Assembly: GCF_018282115.1 (NCBI RefSeq)
Contig: NZ_CP054306.1
Location: 3,457,488-3,521,487, forward strand
Origin: Synechocystis sp. PCC 7338
GTDB taxonomy: Bacteria; Cyanobacteriota; Cyanobacteriia; Cyanobacteriales; Microcystaceae
Direction: 5' to 3'
DNA: 64,000 nucleotides
Part shown: positions 34,755 through 44,479 of the stretch, piece after piece
How positions within the stretch are numbered: position 1 is the first letter of the stretch
Layout: every line of letters starts with the position of its first letter
Program-made: the position numbers and the translations under genes
The notes under the pieces: model-generated
Told to the model about the DNA's origin: nothing
What the model saw: the letters and a program-made list of their open reading frames with translations, nothing else
The model's database searches: none

Positions 34755-36236
34755 CTATATTTGCAACCATTGGGCTACGGGGGGAGGCACCGGCAGAAGG
34801 ATCAAAATCAAAATGGCGATCGCCACAATGCCTAATAAATCCCGACGATCATCCAACTCGCTGACATCATTTAGCGCTGGTTGATCTCCCACGGGCATGA
34901 GCAACAAAATAATTGCCCAGATGAAAAAGTCACTGCGAATAAAGGAAAGTAACACCATTGCCACCCTGGTAATTTGCCCCGTCACAATGGCCGCCCGTTG
35001 CCCCAGCATGGCATGGATAATGTGGCCCCCATCTAACTGGCCAAAGGGCATCAAATTCAACGCCGTCACAATCAAACCAATGTAGCCGGCGATCGCCAAA
35101 GGATGGAGATCCAGCACCGTGTTAGCCCCCAGTTGAGTGCCCAAGGCCGCCTTACTAATCAGGGTCATCAACAGGGAAAAGCGGTAATCCAGGGCATCAA
35201 ATCGCAACAGGTTAGTATTGTCCGGCATGGCTTCCACCGTGGACTGGGTCAACCCCCACCATAAAATTGGCAACGCCACTACCAAGCCTCCCAACGGCCC
35301 GGCGATCGCCACATCAAATAAAGCTTTACGGTGGGGCACCGGGGACTTCATCTGGATAAAAGCGCCAAAGGTGCCCAAAAAGAAGGGAATGGGAATGAAA
35401 TAGGGCAAAGTGGTGCGGATTTTGTAATGAACCGCTGCCCCATAGTGACTTAGTTCATGGCAGCCCAAAATGGTCAAAATTGCCAAACTGTAGGGCAAAC
35501 CCACCATTAACGTTTGGATGCCCGCCTGGAGTTTTTCCGGAGTTAACCCCGCCATTTCTGCTCCCACCATAGTGGTGGTGAACCCAGTCAGTAGCAGTAA
35601 AGTTAAGGCTAACCAAGGTTTATGGAGCTTTTCGGCATTATTAATATTATCTTCCTTCGCCTGGGCTGGGTTAGGTACTAGGGCAAAAAAAGGTTGGCCC
35701 TGCAAACTTTCTTGAAATAGCACCAAAAAGCGATCGCCAAAGGCATCTTCCACATTACCCTTGACCCGTTCGTAGGCCATTTCCGGTGCCACTTGTAATT
35801 TGCCTCGGCACAGAATAGCCTGGGGACGATAGTCCAATTGCTGGAGGTAATACACTCCCCAGGGAAAACAATCCCGCAAAGATTTTTCTTCCGCCGCATC
35901 AATGGGTCGGGGGGCTGGCTCCGATGATTTTTGCTCTGTTCCTTGGGCGTTATCGGGGTTGGGGGAAGCGGTAGCCTGGGCCTGTTGATCGGGGACAATG
36001 CGACCCTTTTGCACCAACCACCAGTACAACAAAGGACAGACTAAAAAAGGCCCTAGCAATAGTAAGGCTGGCAGAGGGGCATCGGGGCCATAGATCATTG
36101 CCCAAATTGTCCAGAGGGTGGCTGGGGTCATCAACACCAACCACAATATCCAAATCGGGGTGCGGGTGATAGGGGCGGCATTGCTTTTAACCACAAAATA
36201 GGTGATGACAGCAAGGATGAGCAAAAGAAGCCACAT
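34755..36236 (-). CDS. Site-2 protease family intramembrane metalloprotease (EGY-like)
   Basis: A 493-aa polytopic membrane protein. The zinc HExxH motif is CHELSHYG at roughly residues 254-261, and the third ligand is in LMPFGQLDGGH. Two helices at the N-terminus are followed by a soluble region with Pro/Ala linker, then the protease core, the arrangement of cyanobacterial and plastid EGY proteins. Family members cleave membrane-bound substrates; substrates here are unknown. It follows the binding-protein gene tail to tail with a 68-bp gap. Confidence 0.88.
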   Translation of the reverse strand: MWLLLLILAVITYFVVKSNAAPITRTPIWILWLVLMTPATLWTIWAMIYGPDAPLPALLLLGPFLVCPLLYWWLVQKGRIVPDQQAQATASPNPDNAQGTEQKSSEPAPRPIDAAEEKSLRDCFPWGVYYLQQLDYRPQAILCRGKLQVAPEMAYERVKGNVEDAFGDRFLVLFQESLQGQPFFALVPNPAQAKEDNINNAEKLHKPWLALTLLLLTGFTTTMVGAEMAGLTPEKLQAGIQTLMVGLPYSLAILTILGCHELSHYGAAVHYKIRTTLPYFIPIPFFLGTFGAFIQMKSPVPHRKALFDVAIAGPLGGLVVALPILWWGLTQSTVEAMPDNTNLLRFDALDYRFSLLMTLISKAALGTQLGANTVLDLHPLAIAGYIGLIVTALNLMPFGQLDGGHIIHAMLGQRAAIVTGQITRVAMVLLSFIRSDFFIWAIILLLMPVGDQPALNDVSELDDRRDLLGIVAIAILILILLPVPPPVAQWLQI

Positions 36237-36388
36237 TTTTACAAAACTCAGAGGTTACAGGGTCACAGCTAGATTCTGGGCGGGGTGGCCCGGATCAGCA
36301 AAACAGGCAGTGCGAGGTAAAGCAATCCCCTCTCCAGTCTAAGGTATTGCCTCCAGGGGCAAAGCGATGTAGCCTTACTAACCGCAAA

Positions 36389-37846
36389 CTAGGAACGGCT
36401 GGAACTTTTTTCTGAAACGAATTCAGGCAAAAAGTTTTGGTCGCTTAAACTTCCCACCGTATGGTGTTCAAATACTTCCGCCGGTGGCAACACCAGGTGA
36501 TCGCCAGGGTTATCGGGGGCCTCCGTTGCTTGATTTTCCTGGGGATCCCCCGCTGGCAACAGTCCTAAAAAGGGCAAGGGCAGCAGGGTGGAAAGGTTAG
36601 TGATAATCACCAACAAAGCCAAATTATCAAATTGAGTTTCCGTTACCCCCAACCAATGGGTCAGCAATGACCCCACCTCGAAGGATAATACCCCCGCCAA
36701 ATTCATCACCGACATCAATAGGGCAAAAAGAGTGGCTTCAATGCCCGGTGGACAGAGACGGGCCGCCAAAACCAACACCGGCATAAAAGCAATTTGACCG
36801 GTTACGGTGAGAATAATGCTATCCCCCAAACTAAACCAATGGTCATCAATGCCGATGGCTCGGTTAGCGTGGGTAATTAAAATTAGGGTAGTTAACCCCA
36901 AGGCACTGGAAATCACCGTACTCCAGCCCATAATTACCCGGAAGGGCACGGTTTTTAAGAAGCGTTGGTAAAGTCCCACCCCTATCAATCCGGCTACGCT
37001 AGTGACCAAACGCACCCGCCCCAAAAATTCTGGCTCAAAGCCTAACTCGTTCGTGGTGAAATAAAAAAAAGCTGACTCGGCGCTGGGAGTTGCTTGCCAA
37101 AAGAAAATAAACAAAGTGGGCAACAGAATGGTTTTTTGTCGCACTGCCTGCCAAACCAATTTAATTTGGGCGCGGGGTTCTGGCTTACTATCCTCTTCAC
37201 CGACAGATGCTTCACTAATCAAAAAAGCGGCCCCTACGGTCAGCAAAGGAAAAATGGCGGTGATGGCAAAGACAGTGCGGGTGCTAAACCATTCCAAAAG
37301 AGCGCCACTGGCATAGGCAGTAATAATGCCCCCCACGGCGGCGGCTCCCCAAGTGAGGGATTGCAAAGATCCCACTTGGGCTAGGGATTCCCGTTGGGCC
37401 CGTTCCACTACTAGGGAATCGACAATGACATCGCCGATCGCCACGGACAGGGAAGTGAAAAGCAATACCAACCCAGCTTGGGTGCCGCTACCAACCCAGC
37501 CCGCAAACAACAACCAACCGACACTACCCATTAAGCCCGATAACCACAGGTACGATCGCCGTCGGTAGCCAAACAGGGGCACCGTGTCCGACAGTAGACC
37601 AAGCACTGGTTTAATGATCCACGGGGCTGCTCCCAAACCAATCAGGGCCCCCATGGCCGCTGGACTCAGCCCCAATTCATCTTTGAGGAAAAAGCTTACT
37701 GCTAAACGGGAAAGCCCCAACACCCCCTGGACAAAGTAAATGCTGAGGATGGCCAGCAACTCCCAACTGGGGGCATTGCCCAAAAGCACTTTTTCCCGCA
37801 GGAAGCGCTTAAATGGGGTGGAAAATAAAATGGCGATCGGGGTCAT
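36389..37846 (-). CDS. Folate/biopterin transporter (BT1 family, MFS)
   Basis: A 485-aa protein with about twelve membrane helices. The BT1-family stretch KPVLGLLSDTVPLFGYRRRSYL is present, as are GDVIVDSLVVERAQRES and SAESAFFYFTTNELGF. The PCC 6803 counterpart (slr0642) and its Arabidopsis plastid homologue were shown to transport folates, which makes folate or pterin transport likely. A hydrophilic C-terminal tail of about 50 residues is present. It is on the same strand as the site-2 protease with a 152-bp gap. Confidence 0.88.
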   Translation of the reverse strand: MTPIAILFSTPFKRFLREKVLLGNAPSWELLAILSIYFVQGVLGLSRLAVSFFLKDELGLSPAAMGALIGLGAAPWIIKPVLGLLSDTVPLFGYRRRSYLWLSGLMGSVGWLLFAGWVGSGTQAGLVLLFTSLSVAIGDVIVDSLVVERAQRESLAQVGSLQSLTWGAAAVGGIITAYASGALLEWFSTRTVFAITAIFPLLTVGAAFLISEASVGEEDSKPEPRAQIKLVWQAVRQKTILLPTLFIFFWQATPSAESAFFYFTTNELGFEPEFLGRVRLVTSVAGLIGVGLYQRFLKTVPFRVIMGWSTVISSALGLTTLILITHANRAIGIDDHWFSLGDSIILTVTGQIAFMPVLVLAARLCPPGIEATLFALLMSVMNLAGVLSFEVGSLLTHWLGVTETQFDNLALLVIITNLSTLLPLPFLGLLPAGDPQENQATEAPDNPGDHLVLPPAEVFEHHTVGSLSDQNFLPEFVSEKSSSRS

Positions 37847-38276
37847 AGATAAGGCAATAAACGGGGCAACTTTCTTAATATTTCGTTACGTATTCCCCAT
37901 GGTAGGACATTTCTTCCTGCCCAGACCCCTACCCCCGCGTCAATTGGAGTCTGGAATTAATGGCGATCACCAGTCATGGATGTTAATCGAATCAACCAAT
38001 ATGCTAGATGAGGTGTCCTTCCCCTTACTGATGACTGCCTGGGCTCACCATCATCAAGGCAGTGAAGTTTTTCCTTGGAATCCTTATTTCACCTTTTACA
38101 CCTATTGCGCCCACACCACACTAGAAACGCTTTTGCTACCATTTGCCTAGGGAGCTTGCTCAAAAAGCCTTGCCTAAGTTGCCTCCCCCGGTCTGCAGTG
38201 GCTTTAAACAGTATTATTGGTTTGTTTTAATCGCAATCGTTATTGAGTAAAAACCAGTTACCCAGGATAGCTAGTA
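37847..38276. other. Divergent intergenic region
   Basis: These 430 bp separate the folate transporter gene from the DUF2499 gene. A plus-strand frame at 37740-38150 starts inside the transporter gene on its opposite strand and has no ribosome-binding site, so I leave it out. I see no RNA gene, repeat or recognisable operator. Confidence 0.4.
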
Positions 38277-38591
38277 GTGAATGCTCTCTCAATTCCCACT
38301 TGGATGGTTCATGTTTCCAGTGTTATTGAATGGATGGTGGCGATCGCCTTGGTGGGCCGTTATGCCGCAAAGGCTGGTTATGGCCACTGGCGGGCCCTGG
38401 CCTGGGGAATGATGCCAGCGTTGGTGAGTGCGATGTGTGCCTGCACCTGGCATTTCTTTGATAATGCTAGTCAGTTAGATTGGTTAGTGACCCTCCAGGC
38501 CCTGACCACCGTGATCGGCAATATTACCCTTTGTCTAGCGGCCTGGTGGATTTATCGTCAATCAGCCCAGCCCTCCGCCCCCAAGCCCTGA
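38277..38591 (+). CDS. DUF2499 (Ycf49-like) membrane protein
   Basis: A 104-aa protein starting at GTG 38277 (an ATG at 38304 is possible). It has three hydrophobic segments and the DUF2499 features STxxEW-like HVSSVIEWMVAIALVGRYA and MMPALVSAMCACTWHFFDN. The family, also called Ycf49, is found in cyanobacteria and plastids and has no proven function. Its stop overlaps the start of the next gene (TGATG), so the two are coupled. Confidence 0.85.
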   Translation: MNALSIPTWMVHVSSVIEWMVAIALVGRYAAKAGYGHWRALAWGMMPALVSAMCACTWHFFDNASQLDWLVTLQALTTVIGNITLCLAAWWIYRQSAQPSAPKP

Positions 38592-38911
38592 TGGAACTTA
38601 GCCAAATTTTTGCCAAGGAAAACCTCTTTGCCCTTTCCCTTTTTCCCTACCTGGGCTTTCTCTGGTTTCTACGGCGATCGCCCCAAACACCCAAGCTAGT
38701 GCTGGTGGGATTCTATGTTCTATTAGTGTTTGTTTTGGTAACTATCCCCGCAGGGCTCTACGCCGAGAGCCATTACCAAGCCCAGTTGGCCGACGTGGAT
38801 TGGCTCCACGGCAGTGCAGAAATATTTTTGTCTCTTTCCAATCTGTTGGTAGTCTTTGGCCTTCTCCAGGGACTAGCCCAACAATCAACGGATAAAAAGG
38901 AAAATAGCTAG
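38591..38911 (+). CDS. DUF3593 membrane protein
   Basis: A 106-aa protein with about three membrane helices, beginning MELSQIFAKENLFALSLFPYLGF. It contains the segment HGSAEIFLSLSNLLVVFGL. DUF3593 occurs next to DUF2499 in cyanobacteria and both are kept in plants, which suggests a shared thylakoid or envelope role. Translation starts within the stop of the DUF2499 gene. The function is unknown. Confidence 0.83.
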   Translation: MELSQIFAKENLFALSLFPYLGFLWFLRRSPQTPKLVLVGFYVLLVFVLVTIPAGLYAESHYQAQLADVDWLHGSAEIFLSLSNLLVVFGLLQGLAQQSTDKKENS

Positions 38912-38968
38912 GCTGATTTTGCTCGATGGAAAGTAGAAAATTGATGGGAAATTAAACTGCTTAACTGC

Positions 38969-40294
38969 CTATGTAGAGGGAACCGCACTAGGCAGTTGCA
39001 CCCGAAATTGACTGCCTTGGGGGGAACTGGTAACACTAATCTTGCCCTGGTGATGCTGCACAATGGCCGCCACGATCGCCAGTCCGAGACCGACCCCTTG
39101 ATTAGGCGATCGGGAAGGATCAGCCCGAAAAAAGCGGTCAAATAAATGGGGAATCTGCTCTGAGTCAATGCCAACTCCGTTGTCTGCCACTGTGACCTGT
39201 AAGCTAGATTGCCTGGGTCGCAGGGCCCCATGGTCAGTGGCACACCGTTCTAGGGTAAGGGCCACCGAGGATTCCTGTTGCTGCTGGGGCTGGCTATGGT
39301 CAAAGGCATTGGTAATTAGGTTAGTGAACAAGCGGGCCAACTGGTCCCAATCTCCCTGCACAGTGAAATCCTCCTCTGGGTTCTCTCCCTGGCTTTCAAT
39401 TCTGAGGGAAAGAAAAATTCCCCGTTGCTCAGCGCTTAGCCGTTGCTCTTCAATTACCTCAATTAGGAGCGCATCCAAGGGAATAGTCTGCAAAGTGCGG
39501 CCGAGGGTGCCACTGTCGGAACGGGCCAGGAAGAGAAGATCATTGACCAGATTGCCCAGCCGTTGGGTGAGTCGTTCAATAACCTGCAGTTGTTGGCGTT
39601 GTTGTTGGGGATCCGCTTCGGGATATTCCAAAGCCTGTTGCACATTGGTTTGAATCACCGCAATGGGATTCCTTAATTCGTGGGAAGCATCGGCGGTGAA
39701 TTGTTTCAAGCTTTGATAGGATTCGGCGATCGGCTCCATCGCTAACCCCGATAAAAACCAACCAATGGCCGCCGCACTGCTCACTAAAATAGTTAATCCT
39801 AGGCTTAAGTCCCAGGCCAGTTGACGAATAGGCTTAGTTACTTCAAACCAAGGATGGCTTACCCGCAGATAGCCCAATACCAGGCCCCTCTCCTCAATTC
39901 TTTTGGTTACCTGGCGCAACTGGCGATCGCCGGAAAAAGAAACCGTTTCTGCCTTAGATTGGCTAGAAAGAGAAAGGGGGGAATTGTTGCCCATGGTGGA
40001 CCACAGCAAGCGACCCTCCGCACTGAACCACTCCAAATCAATGTGATCATCATCCACCGTTGCATCATTGTCCCGAAAGCTAGCAGAAACATTTAAGCCG
40101 TACTCGGCCTGGTCTAATCCCTGCACCACTAAGGAACGATTCACCACTTCCACCACATGCTTAAGGGTGTCATCAATCCGTTCCACCAGGGTTTGACGGA
40201 CATATAAATAAACCCCGCTGGCAAATAGCAACAATAATACCGCCGTTACCAAGGTGTACCAAAGCGCTAAACGTCGACGGGTGGTCTGAAACAT
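38969..40294 (-). CDS. Sensor histidine kinase
   Basis: A 441-aa kinase with two membrane helices (about 10-30 and 155-180) enclosing an extracytoplasmic sensor region of about 125 residues. The H-box is ADASHELRNPIAVIQTNV, the N-box NLITNAFDHSQ, and the ATP-binding G-boxes VADNGVGID and GVGLGLAIVAAI. It resembles Hik40 (slr0640) of PCC 6803. No response regulator is adjacent, so it is an orphan kinase in genomic terms. The MscS-channel gene ends up 33 bp upstream on the same strand. Confidence 0.9.
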   Translation of the reverse strand: MFQTTRRRLALWYTLVTAVLLLLFASGVYLYVRQTLVERIDDTLKHVVEVVNRSLVVQGLDQAEYGLNVSASFRDNDATVDDDHIDLEWFSAEGRLLWSTMGNNSPLSLSSQSKAETVSFSGDRQLRQVTKRIEERGLVLGYLRVSHPWFEVTKPIRQLAWDLSLGLTILVSSAAAIGWFLSGLAMEPIAESYQSLKQFTADASHELRNPIAVIQTNVQQALEYPEADPQQQRQQLQVIERLTQRLGNLVNDLLFLARSDSGTLGRTLQTIPLDALLIEVIEEQRLSAEQRGIFLSLRIESQGENPEEDFTVQGDWDQLARLFTNLITNAFDHSQPQQQQESSVALTLERCATDHGALRPRQSSLQVTVADNGVGIDSEQIPHLFDRFFRADPSRSPNQGVGLGLAIVAAIVQHHQGKISVTSSPQGSQFRVQLPSAVPST

Positions 40295-40327
40295 AGCATT
40301 AATTGAATTGCCCTTGGATTATTAGGT

Positions 40328-41188
40328 TTAAGCCGCTTTGATATCCAACTCCTTCGTTTCTGGCTGAATTAAATGTACATCCCGCTGGGGAAAAGGAATG
40401 GAAATATCTTCTTCATCTAGCTTCCGTTTAATTGCTTCAGTTAACTCTAATTTAAGGCGGAAGTAATCCTCCGATTTTACCCAGGGGCGCACGTAGAAAT
40501 TAACACTACTATCCCCCAATTCCCCTAGTGCAATAGTAGGAGCAGGTTCTGCACAAACTTCACTATTTTGATCGAGCACCCACTGTAAGGAAGACCGCAC
40601 ATGGTCAATATTTTCTTCGTACCCCACCCCAATGACCAAATCTATGCGGCGCTGGGGCTTACCTACATGGTTGATAATGTTATTTTCAATGATTTGTTTA
40701 TTGGGAATGGTCACCAAACGATTGTCGTAGGTGCAAATGGTTGTCGAAAGGATTTCAATCGATTCCACTACTCCTTCAATGCCAGCGACTTCTATCCTTT
40801 CCCCCACCCGAAAATAATTGAACAAGACCAATAAAATACCGGCTGCTACATTAGCGAGGGAACCCTGCAGAGCTAAACCGATCGCCAGGGTGGAAGCTCC
40901 TAAAAGAGCTACCAGGGAACTGGTTTGAATGCCCAACTGAGCTAAACAGAGAACAAAGAAAACCAGCAAAAGTAGGTAGTAGCTGATATTGCCAGCAAAG
41001 GAAATAAAGGTTGGTTCTAGGTTGGACTTTCTGAGGGCCCTAATGATTAGTTTTTGTAGCCTTCTCGACAACCAAAAACCAATTAGTAAAATTGCTAGCG
41101 CAAAGATGATTTTTAGAGAGGCAGTAATTATAAAATCAGTAATTTCCTGTTGATCATAATTGAAAATATTATCTGAAAAAAGAGGCAT
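40328..41188 (-). CDS. mscS: Small-conductance mechanosensitive channel (MscS family)
   Basis: A 286-aa protein with three N-terminal membrane helices. The pore-lining TM3 and beta-domain entry read VALLGASTLAIGLALQGSLANVAAGILLVLFNYFRVGE. The cytoplasmic vestibule follows (GVVESIEILSTTICTYDNRLVTIPNKQIIEN; RRIDLVIGVGYEENIDHV) and length is that of E. coli MscS. It releases osmolytes on hypo-osmotic shock. It lies between glyQ and the histidine kinase genes. Confidence 0.92.
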   Translation of the reverse strand: MPLFSDNIFNYDQQEITDFIITASLKIIFALAILLIGFWLSRRLQKLIIRALRKSNLEPTFISFAGNISYYLLLLVFFVLCLAQLGIQTSSLVALLGASTLAIGLALQGSLANVAAGILLVLFNYFRVGERIEVAGIEGVVESIEILSTTICTYDNRLVTIPNKQIIENNIINHVGKPQRRIDLVIGVGYEENIDHVRSSLQWVLDQNSEVCAEPAPTIALGELGDSSVNFYVRPWVKSEDYFRLKLELTEAIKRKLDEEDISIPFPQRDVHLIQPETKELDIKAA

Positions 41189-41260
41189 AACGGAACAAAA
41201 GGAACGACAAATTCACCAGCAATGGTGTAGGAAATAGGCTAAGAAATAACTTCAATTAGC

Positions 41261-42160
41261 CTATGCAAGGACAGCGGGTTTATCTACTTTTTTACCCAAG
41301 GGAAAACCGAGGGCTTCCCGTTGTTGTAAATAAATCTGGGCCACTTCCCTGGCCAAATTACGAATGCGACCAATATAGCGGGTGCGCTCAGTCACAGCAA
41401 TTACCCCCCTAGCATCCAATAAATTAAACGCATGGGAGCATTTCAGAACATATTCCAAACTAGGCAAAGCCAAGCTCCGTTCGATCAACTGCCCCGCTTC
41501 CTGTTCATAAAGGGCAAACAATTGAAACAATAAGTCGGGATTAGATGCTTCAAAGTTGTAGGTACATTGTTCCACTTCCCCCTGCCAGAAAATATCCCCA
41601 TAGCTGAGTTTTTCATTCCACTGAATTTGGTCGATCGCCTCTACATTTTGCAGATACATGGCCAACCGTTCCAAGCCGTAGGTAATCTCAATGGAAACAG
41701 GGCGACAATCAATACCACCACACTGCTGAAAATAGGTAAACTGGGTCACTTCCATGCCGTCGAGCCACACTTCCCAGCCCACGCCCCAGGCCCCAAGGGT
41801 GGGGGATTCCCAGTTATCTTCCACAAAACGAATGTCGTGATCCTCAGGCTGAATCCCCAGGGCCCGCAGGGAATCAAGATACACCTCCTGAATATTGTCC
41901 GGGGAAGGTTTGATCAATACCTGATACTGGAAATAGTGCTGTACCCGGTTAGGATTTTCGCCGTACCGGCCATCGGTGGGACGACGGCAGGGCTCCACAT
42001 AGGCCACAGACCAAGGTTCCGGCCCGATCGCCCGCAGAAAAGTGTGGGGATTCATGGTGCCAGCGCCCTTTTCCGTGTCAAAGGGTTGGGCAATGAGGCA
42101 ACCTTGCTTGGCCCAAAATTCGTTTAACTTGGCGATAACAGACTGAAAAGTAATGGTCAT
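41261..42160 (-). CDS. glyQ: Glycyl-tRNA synthetase alpha subunit
   Basis: A 299-aa class II synthetase subunit with the highly conserved start [33 protein letters not shown] and the motif-like [36 protein letters not shown]. Charging of tRNA-Gly needs the beta subunit GlyS, not present in this window. The gene is followed on the same strand by the MscS channel gene. Upstream is the 264-aa membrane protein gene, 39 bp away. Confidence 0.95.
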   Translation of the reverse strand: MTITFQSVIAKLNEFWAKQGCLIAQPFDTEKGAGTMNPHTFLRAIGPEPWSVAYVEPCRRPTDGRYGENPNRVQHYFQYQVLIKPSPDNIQEVYLDSLRALGIQPEDHDIRFVEDNWESPTLGAWGVGWEVWLDGMEVTQFTYFQQCGGIDCRPVSIEITYGLERLAMYLQNVEAIDQIQWNEKLSYGDIFWQGEVEQCTYNFEASNPDLLFQLFALYEQEAGQLIERSLALPSLEYVLKCSHAFNLLDARGVIAVTERTRYIGRIRNLAREVAQIYLQQREALGFPLGKKVDKPAVLA

Positions 42161-42199
42161 AGAAAGCCAACAGCTTGATGCTAAATAATTACTAAATGA

Positions 42200-42994
42200 C
42201 TAGACGGTGACGAATAATTTGGACTCCGGATCATAGCTCCAAGCCAGGCCATCGGGGTCCCTAGTTTGACTCCAGTCAGCAAAATTGCCTTCGTTTTTGC
42301 GACGGGCCAAGGTGCTGGAAGTGGTGTCTAAGCGCTTGGCTAATTCTGATTGGATCAGGGTTAGGCAGGAGTTGCTGGGAATAGTTTCCGCCGGAGTGGA
42401 TTCTTTTGGGGGCGTGGCTTCGGCCGCCTTCTCCTCTTCCTGTTGCTTACGGGCTTCCTTAATTTCCGCCAATTGAGAAAAAGGACTTTGACCCACCGGA
42501 GTAGCCATCAATTCTTCCTGGGGAGGCACTAGGGGATGGTCTACTACTGGAGCTGTGGCGGCCGCTAACTGGGGAGAACTGAGGGCCGGTTCCTCCGATT
42601 CCGGTTCACTGTCGTCGAAAATGTTACCCAGGGTACTGGAGGAAATAAAGTAATAAACTTTTGCTTGCCCCACCTGTTTTTCGTAGGGGCCATACTCCGC
42701 CACCTTGTCATTCAGATAGCGTTGGGCCGCCCGACCTTTGGCAATGCCCGCATCAATCAAATCAGCTTTGGTGATGATGCCCTGATTTTTTTGCACCAGT
42801 TGGTTAAAGAGGGGATCGATAGCGACACATTTCTGTTGCCATTGATAATTGTCCCAGGCCACCCAGGCGATCGCCAAGGTGAGACCCAACAAAATCCACC
42901 GCCAGGTTTTGTAGATAAAAACCATAGCGACGGCTAGGGGCAGAATCAGTACTAACAATCCTTTGGGATCACTTTCGGCAACTTTTCCAGTCAT
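42200..42994 (-). CDS. Membrane-anchored protein with two helix-turn-helix-like segments
   Basis: The 264-aa protein has two hydrophobic helices at about 12-28 and 31-48. A winged-helix-like segment follows at about 62-118 (IITKADLIDAGIAKGRAAQRYLNDKVAEYG). A long low-complexity Pro/Glu linker leads to a C-terminal module (210-264) with SELAKRLDTTSSTLARRK, which reads as an HTH, and DWSQTRDPDGLAWSY. The gene has a counterpart in PCC 6803 (slr0637), annotated as hypothetical as I recall. DNA binding at the membrane is an inference from these patterns only. Confidence 0.75.
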   Translation of the reverse strand: MTGKVAESDPKGLLVLILPLAVAMVFIYKTWRWILLGLTLAIAWVAWDNYQWQQKCVAIDPLFNQLVQKNQGIITKADLIDAGIAKGRAAQRYLNDKVAEYGPYEKQVGQAKVYYFISSSTLGNIFDDSEPESEEPALSSPQLAAATAPVVDHPLVPPQEELMATPVGQSPFSQLAEIKEARKQQEEEKAAEATPPKESTPAETIPSNSCLTLIQSELAKRLDTTSSTLARRKNEGNFADWSQTRDPDGLAWSYDPESKLFVTV

Positions 42995-43132
42995 GGCAAC
43001 TCAGCAATTGAACCAGATTTAGATGAATCGAATCGAAAACAGAGTTAAATGTTAAGCAAAAACGAACAAATCTGTGGCAATGATCACAACAGTTTGCGGC
43101 TCAAATTTTACCCCAGCACCACCGACATTGAC

Positions 43133-43351
43133 CTAACGGCTAGTCAATTCCCAGCCGTATAGTAAGGCCACAAAGACCGTGAGGGCGGCCATGCCGAGGA
43201 AGATTCCCCCCGGCAAAAAGGTAATAACGCCCCAGCCCCTCAACAAATATAACGCTAGGGTCAATCCTACCAAACCTAATAAGGGTTTTCCAAACAAAGA
43301 AGAGAATGATCGCCGTTTTTTACGTTTTTCTGCCAATGTCTGCTCCTGCAA
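43133..43351 (-). CDS. Small membrane protein
   Basis: A 72-aa protein with a basic N-terminus (MQEQTLAEKRKKRRSF) and two hydrophobic segments (LLGLVGLTLALYLL and GIFLGMAALTVFVALLYGWEL). It is likely an integral membrane protein with the N-terminus inside. The family is not recognised. It sits between cobS and the membrane-HTH gene on the same strand. Confidence 0.65.
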   Translation of the reverse strand: MQEQTLAEKRKKRRSFSSLFGKPLLGLVGLTLALYLLRGWGVITFLPGGIFLGMAALTVFVALLYGWELTSR

Positions 43352-43441
43352 AATTTAGGACAATTATCGGTGGTTCACGTTGAATACTGGTCATAATCCC
43401 ATGGCATGGCAAAGTTAACAGCCATTGAAATGGGGGAACCG

Positions 43442-44224
43442 TTAAACCAAGGATAAACTCAGCAAAATTAATACTTCACTCCATTCCACCACAGCGCCGT
43501 AGGTATCTCCAGTGTGACCCCCCAATTGTTGGGCAAACCAACGACCTACCCCCCAGGCTATCAACGCCGCTCCTCCAGTGCCCAGCCCCATTAGCCAGGG
43601 GGCAATTCCCAAAATAATTCCTAGGGTCATTCCTCCCCCAATCATAATGGCCGTGCCCAGCAGTAGATCGGGCCTCCATTTTAAATTTCGTTTATGCATG
43701 GCGCCTTTGCCATCGGCCTTCAAATAAGGATAAAGGGCGATCGCCAACAGTTGGCCCCAACGTCCCCAACCCAAAGCCATCACAAGGGCCCAGCTTGCCA
43801 AGCCCTTGGAATTAAGGCTAGCCAAGGCCATGGTTTTCAGTAATAACACCACGGCGATCGCCATCACACCATAGGCCCCCGTTTGACTGTCTTGCATCAC
43901 CGCTAAACGCTTGCTGGGATTAGTCACCGCTAGACCATCGGCAGTGTCCGCCACCCCATCTAAATGGAGACCCCCTGTTAAAGCTAGCCACAGACTAACC
44001 ACAATGGCTGACCGCAATAAATTGTCCATACCAAACCATTGCAATCCCTGGGCTAACGCCAGCAAAATCAGGGACAATAACAGCCCCATCAGGGTAATCC
44101 AGCGGGCAATGCGGTCAAAATTTACCGGCCAACTCCGGGGCCAGGGCAAGCGGGTGTAAAACAGAATTGCCGCCCCCACACTATCCCCACCCCAGAGAAA
44201 ATACCAACGACGCCACCATTTCAT
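43442..44224 (-). CDS. cobS: Adenosylcobinamide-GDP ribazoletransferase (cobalamin synthase)
   Basis: A 260-aa membrane enzyme for the last stage of B12 (here presumably pseudo-B12) assembly, joining adenosylcobinamide-GDP and alpha-ribazole. The conserved acidic motif GGLHLDGVADTADGLA is present with several membrane helices after it and FYTRLPWP at the start. No cobalamin riboswitch is apparent upstream. Other cobalamin genes in the window are cobA and the Ni/Co transporter, far away. Confidence 0.9.
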   Translation of the reverse strand: MKWWRRWYFLWGGDSVGAAILFYTRLPWPRSWPVNFDRIARWITLMGLLLSLILLALAQGLQWFGMDNLLRSAIVVSLWLALTGGLHLDGVADTADGLAVTNPSKRLAVMQDSQTGAYGVMAIAVVLLLKTMALASLNSKGLASWALVMALGWGRWGQLLAIALYPYLKADGKGAMHKRNLKWRPDLLLGTAIMIGGGMTLGIILGIAPWLMGLGTGGAALIAWGVGRWFAQQLGGHTGDTYGAVVEWSEVLILLSLSLV

Positions 44225-44479
44225 AAATCACCATTCCCACGGGAAGGAGTTGCCACTCCGCAAAAACTTAAAATCTAGTTACGAATTCTTGGGCTAAGAT
44301 CAAAAATAAAGCGGGGATCAATCAAATCGCTCCACCGATGGCTTGGCAACCCAAAACTAAAATTCCCCATCTAGACTAATACTTTTGCGTGATTTTCGTT
44401 AGTAATCCTGGTGGAATTTATAACCATAAATATTCATCCGTAACCGACCGACCAAGCTTTTTACCCCGCCCTCACCCCC

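Noticed and set aside
37740..38150. 136-codon plus-strand frame starting antisense within the folate transporter gene
   Set aside because: Its first third is a shadow of the transporter gene, no ribosome-binding site is visible before any internal ATG, and its composition is not protein-like.
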